Shown piece after piece: positions 33,159 to 34,239 of a DNA stretch of 34,239 nucleotides. The translations under genes and the position numbers were made by a program. The stretch spans positions 1 to 34,239 of the forward strand of contig JASLHI010000035.1 in the NCBI GenBank assembly GCA_030149815.1. The letters are read 5' to 3'. The notes below the pieces were generated by a model that was given only the letters and a program-made list of their open reading frames with translations, did not search any database and was not told the DNA's origin. Numbering within the stretch: position 1 is the stretch's first letter; each line of letters begins with the position of its first letter. This DNA is from Aquirhabdus sp. GTDB taxonomy: Bacteria; Pseudomonadota; Gammaproteobacteria; Pseudomonadales; Moraxellaceae.

Positions 33159-34163
33159 TTGACTCTTCAACATAAAAAATCTGAGCATCCACCAGCAATG
33201 TGCATCATGGGGCCAACAGCGAGTGGCAAAACTGCTTTGGCATGTGAGTTATATAATACGGGGCGTTATGAAATTATTTCAGTAGACTCCGCATTAGTTT
33301 ATCGTGGACTTGATATTGGTACAGCGAAGCCGACAGCTCAAGAGTTACTACAATACCCACATCATTTGGTTGATATTATCGAACCAGAGGATATTTATTC
33401 AGCGGCTAATTTTGTAGAGGATGCGCATCGACTGATTGGTGAGATTCGCGAGCGGGGGAAAATTCCGTTGCTCGTTGGCGGGACGATGCTTTATTTTCGT
33501 AGCTTATTCTCTGGTATGGCTGCAATGCCCGCAGCTAATGCGGATGTCCGTGCAGAGATTTCAGCTCAGGCAGAGCAATATGGTTGGGATTGGATTCATC
33601 AGCAATTAGCTGCAGTTGATCCTCGTGCAGCGCAACGGTTTTTGCCAAGTGACCGTCAACGCGTGATGCGTGCTTTAGAAGTCTATCGGATTAGTGGTCG
33701 GGCGATTAGTGATTTCCATGATGAACAAGTTGTTCAGGAAACCTCGGACGATTTTACAATTTATGCATTAGTACCTGATCGTGCTTTGCTTCATGAGCGT
33801 ATTGCATTACGTTTGCAGCAAATGTGGCAGTCTGGTTTCGTAGAAGAAGTCAAAACATTACGTCAACGCCCATTATTGACTGCTGAGTTTCCTTCTATGC
33901 GCTCTGTGGGTTATCGTCAGGTTTGGGAATATTTAGATCAAATAGAAAATCAACTACCGTTTGTCGCCGAAAATGATTTGCTCACAGAATATCAATTGAC
34001 TGTTAATATCAATAAAAACATACTAGAAATGCAGAATCGCGCATTATATGCAACGCGTCAATTAGCAAAACGTCAGTTTACTTGGATTCGATCTTTAAGC
34101 GATTCTCATACTGTTCAGTTATTCAATACAGTTAATGAAGGTTTTCTTCACTTGCGTAGTTGA
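33159..34163 (+). CDS. miaA: tRNA dimethylallyltransferase MiaA
   Basis: A 334-residue enzyme that adds a dimethylallyl group to A37 of UNN-decoding tRNAs. The P-loop GPTASGKT lies at 18-25, followed by EIISVDSALVYRGLDIGTAKP, HHLVDIIEPEDIYSAANF, LVGGTMLYFRSLFSG and DRQRVMRALEVYRISGR, all diagnostic. The start is TTG 33159, directly after the mutL stop, with GAGG seven bases upstream; the next in-frame ATG (33198) would cut into the N-terminal strand. A downstream hfq gene would be expected, but the window ends first. Confidence 0.96.
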   Translation: MTLQHKKSEHPPAMCIMGPTASGKTALACELYNTGRYEIISVDSALVYRGLDIGTAKPTAQELLQYPHHLVDIIEPEDIYSAANFVEDAHRLIGEIRERGKIPLLVGGTMLYFRSLFSGMAAMPAANADVRAEISAQAEQYGWDWIHQQLAAVDPRAAQRFLPSDRQRVMRALEVYRISGRAISDFHDEQVVQETSDDFTIYALVPDRALLHERIALRLQQMWQSGFVEEVKTLRQRPLLTAEFPSMRSVGYRQVWEYLDQIENQLPFVAENDLLTEYQLTVNINKNILEMQNRALYATRQLAKRQFTWIRSLSDSHTVQLFNTVNEGFLHLRS

Positions 34164-34239
34164 AAATAATGGCTCAAAATTGTGCCCCCTGTCTTGTGTC
34201 ATAAAAAATATTAATTAGCCGCTAATTTTGGCAGCTTTT
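34164..34239. other. Intergenic end of the window after miaA
   Basis: These 76 bases hold no gene. A small hairpin AATTAG-CCG-CTAATT followed by TTTT (34213-34229) could be a weak terminator or part of the upstream region of the next gene. Confidence 0.3.

Noticed and set aside
1..34239. CRISPR arrays, tRNA/rRNA genes, insertion sequences or phage genes
   Set aside because: I looked for regularly spaced repeats, cloverleaf-like segments, transposase or integrase motifs and found none. Nearly all of the window is accounted for by ordinary coding genes.

Overview
The window looks like a chromosomal segment of a low-to-mid GC gammaproteobacterium of the Moraxellaceae, most likely Acinetobacter or a close relative. 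Grounds are the protein sequences (EF-Tu, GlnA, Pgk, MutL with an endonuclease motif), the gene order parA-parB-exbB-exbD-msbA-lpxK-kdsB-holB and tsaE-mutL-miaA, and the many GTG/TTG starts. The genus is inferred from recalled family sequences, not from a search.

Layout. (1) Bases 1-145 are the 3' end of tuf with its terminator. (2) Bases 282-12320 are the accessory-looking part: a histidine-box lipid hydroxylase and a DUF2804 protein; two tandem AraC regulators of identical length on the minus strand; a UGT/RhlB-type glycosyltransferase; and a tripartite RND efflux operon (outer-membrane lipoprotein, lipoprotein adaptor, inner-membrane pump). (3) Bases 12333-12909 hold a terminator, a REP-like hairpin and a hot-dog thioesterase. 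(4) Bases 13142-21522 are a housekeeping run: rsmG, parA, parB, an ExbB/ExbD pair, msbA, lpxK, kdsB and holB. (5) Bases 21738-23300 hold a PA3496-like small protein, a UPF0149 protein and a DUF421 membrane protein. (6) Bases 23461-28904 hold pgk, a repeat-containing small alanine-rich lipoprotein, fba, and glnA preceded by a recognisable NtrC site and sigma-54 promoter, then a DUF4124 protein. (7) Bases 28915-30452 are ubiC and ubiA, the first steps of ubiquinone synthesis. (8) Bases 30607-34163 are tsaE, mutL and miaA, tightly packed.

Most of the window is conserved core. The part most likely to hold something undescribed is 282-12320. There a lipid hydroxylase, a lipocalin-like DUF2804 protein, two AraC regulators of the type often tied to lipid metabolism, a glycolipid-type glycosyltransferase and an export pump sit together. 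Both AraC genes carry the same 18-19 base upstream motif at nearly the same distance from the start. One reading is a locus that makes and exports a modified lipid or glycolipid; this is inference from context only. Several strong inverted repeats in intergenic DNA (2026-2057, 12402-12450, 21990-22035, 25191-25257) are also recorded. I saw no CRISPR array, tRNA, rRNA, insertion sequence or phage gene.
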